Source of the DNA: Acidovorax sp. NCPPB 4044 | GTDB lineage: Bacteria > Pseudomonadota > Gammaproteobacteria > Burkholderiales > Burkholderiaceae_C | Reading direction: 5' to 3' | NCBI RefSeq assembly: GCF_028069655.1 | Contig: NZ_JAMCOS010000001.1 | Coordinates: forward strand, 1,890,001 to 1,954,000 | Length of the DNA: 64,000 nt | Shown here: piece by piece, positions 62,994 through 64,000 of the stretch | Numbering within the stretch: the first letter of the stretch is position 1 | Layout of the letters: every line of letters begins with the position of its first letter | Translations under genes and position numbers: made by a program | Notes under the pieces: model-generated | The model's database searches: none | Seen by the model: the letters and a program-made list of their open reading frames with translations, nothing else | What the model was told of the DNA's origin: nothing

Positions 62994-64000
62994 ATGCGCC
63001 CCACCGCCGCCTTCCCCACTGCTTTTCTTTCCACGGCGCTGCGCCGCCGGCCAGGCGCCGGGGCGCTGGCTGCGCTGGCCGCTGCCGCGCTGCTGGCCGG
63101 CTGCGGCGACACGGCCCGCCTCCCGCCCGAGGCCGGCGTGGGCGCGAGCCCCACGCTGCCCGAGCCGCGCCCCGCGCTCATTCCCACCGTGCACATCGCC
63201 CCGGCCAAGGGCTGGCCGGAGGGCGGCGCCCCGCAGCCGATGGCCGGGCTGGCGCTCACGCCGTTCGCGCGCGGGCTCGACCATCCGCGCTGGGTGATCG
63301 CGCTGCCCAATGGCGACGTGCTGGTGGCCGAGAGCGACAAGCCCGCGCCCGAGGGCCCGCCGCCCGACCAGGGGCTGGTCAAGAAAGTGCGCAACTGGGT
63401 GATGGGCAAGGTGATGGCGAAGGCGGGCTCGGGCGTGCCCTCGGCCGACCGCATCACGCTGCTGCGCGATGCCGACGGGGACGGCGTGGCCGAGACGCGC
63501 AGCGCTTTCCTCGAAGGGCTCCACTCGCCGTTCGGCATGGCGCTGGTGGGCAGCGAGCTGTACGTGGCCAACACCGATGCGGTGGTGAAGTTTCCGTACA
63601 CCCCGGGCCAGACGCGCATCACGGCCGCGCCGACCAAGGTGGTCGATCTGCCGGCGCGCCCGCTCAACCACCACTGGACCAAGAACCTCGTCGCGAGCGC
63701 GGACGGCGCCAGGCTCTATGTGACCGTGGGCTCCAACAGCAACGTGGGCGAGAACGGCATGGAAGCCGAGGCCGGCCGCGCCGCCATCTGGGAGGTGGAC
63801 CGCGCCACCGGCGCGCACCGCATCTTCGCGAGCGGGCTGCGCAACCCCAACGGCATGGGCTGGGAGCCCGGCACGGGCGTGCTCTGGACGGTGGTGAACG
63901 AGCGCGACGAGATCGGCAGCGATTTGGTTCCCGACTACCTCACCTCCGTGCAGGACGGCGGCTTCTACGGCTGGCCCTACAGCTACTGGGGCCGGCACGT
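62994..64000 (+). CDS. Sorbosone dehydrogenase-like lipoprotein (partial, cut by window end)
   Basis: Probable periplasmic PQQ-type beta-propeller dehydrogenase of the glucose/sorbosone family. The frame is open from the ATG to the window end (335 codons). It encodes a lipoprotein signal ending LLAGC (Cys about residue 37), then [71 protein letters not shown] and [18 protein letters not shown]. These are typical blades of sorbosone dehydrogenases. The C-terminus is missing because of the window edge. Confidence 0.87.
   Translation, partial: MRPTAAFPTAFLSTALRRRPGAGALAALAAAALLAGCGDTARLPPEAGVGASPTLPEPRPALIPTVHIAPAKGWPEGGAPQPMAGLALTPFARGLDHPRWVIALPNGDVLVAESDKPAPEGPPPDQGLVKKVRNWVMGKVMAKAGSGVPSADRITLLRDADGDGVAETRSAFLEGLHSPFGMALVGSELYVANTDAVVKFPYTPGQTRITAAPTKVVDLPARPLNHHWTKNLVASADGARLYVTVGSNSNVGENGMEAEAGRAAIWEVDRATGAHRIFASGLRNPNGMGWEPGTGVLWTVVNERDEIGSDLVPDYLTSVQDGGFYGWPYSYWGRH

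Overview
The window is high-GC DNA whose gene content and order point to a betaproteobacterium of the Comamonadaceae, probably Acidovorax-like. That is an inference from recognisable families: a cysI/DUF934/cysD/cysN cluster without a cysJ, an orphan Bug-type solute-binding protein, a CysB-like regulator beside an ssu operon, and A+T-rich GCTAT/ATAGC mini-hairpins at gene borders. I see no rRNA, tRNA, phage, insertion sequence or CRISPR array. Almost all of the window is ordinary chromosomal coding sequence.

Layout. 0-4 kb: a 3-hydroxyacyl-CoA dehydrogenase and a divergent FimV-like membrane protein. 4-8.4 kb: thiamine synthesis, with thiO-thiS-thiG-thiE in an overlapping minus-strand operon behind a TPP riboswitch and thiD divergent from it. 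8.4-16.2 kb (minus strand): an SH3 protein, a ferredoxin reductase, FdxA, then the sulfate assimilation genes cysN, cysD, DUF934, cysI and a TauE/SafE permease. No cysH lies at this locus. 16.3-20 kb: an MFS transporter, mnmC and yggX. 20-30.2 kb (plus strand): a sulfonate/sulfate scavenging cluster of sbp, ssuE, two ssuA paralogues, a small unknown ORF, ssuD, a VOC protein, ssuC, ssuB, a Mop-domain gene (ssuF), a Bug protein and a CysB/SsuR-like regulator. 30.2-33.3 kb: a cytochrome c, a periplasmic rhodanese and a YeeE/YedE (thiosulfate-type) permease. Sulfur acquisition therefore dominates the first half of the window.

33.4-45.1 kb: a ROK-family protein whose motifs lie in circularly permuted order, alaS, a diguanylate cyclase, a translationally coupled FAD oxidoreductase-gluQ-trmB operon, and a LysR/pirin/WrbA-like/pirin cluster. 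45-53 kb: trhO; a SulP transporter-diguanylate cyclase-FlhG/MinD-like operon; a BON lipoprotein; a metC-like gene; and divergent tesA/ybbA. 53-64 kb: a tannase-family lipoprotein; rlmB with a sirtuin; ribB behind an FMN riboswitch; an aldo/keto reductase; a split chromate transporter; a solute-binding protein; a FAH-family protein; a flavin reductase; and a sorbosone dehydrogenase-like lipoprotein cut by the window end.

The features most worth following up are these. (1) Eleven perfect CATGC units lie between the FMN aptamer and ribB, in a leader where an upstream ATG is in frame with ribB. (2) The ROK-like protein appears circularly permuted. (3) ssuD carries an in-frame insertion of intergenic-type palindromic DNA within its mobile loop. 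(4) A family of roughly 60-bp dispersed repeats occurs in four copies at gene borders, and related mini-hairpins supply start or stop regions of genes.
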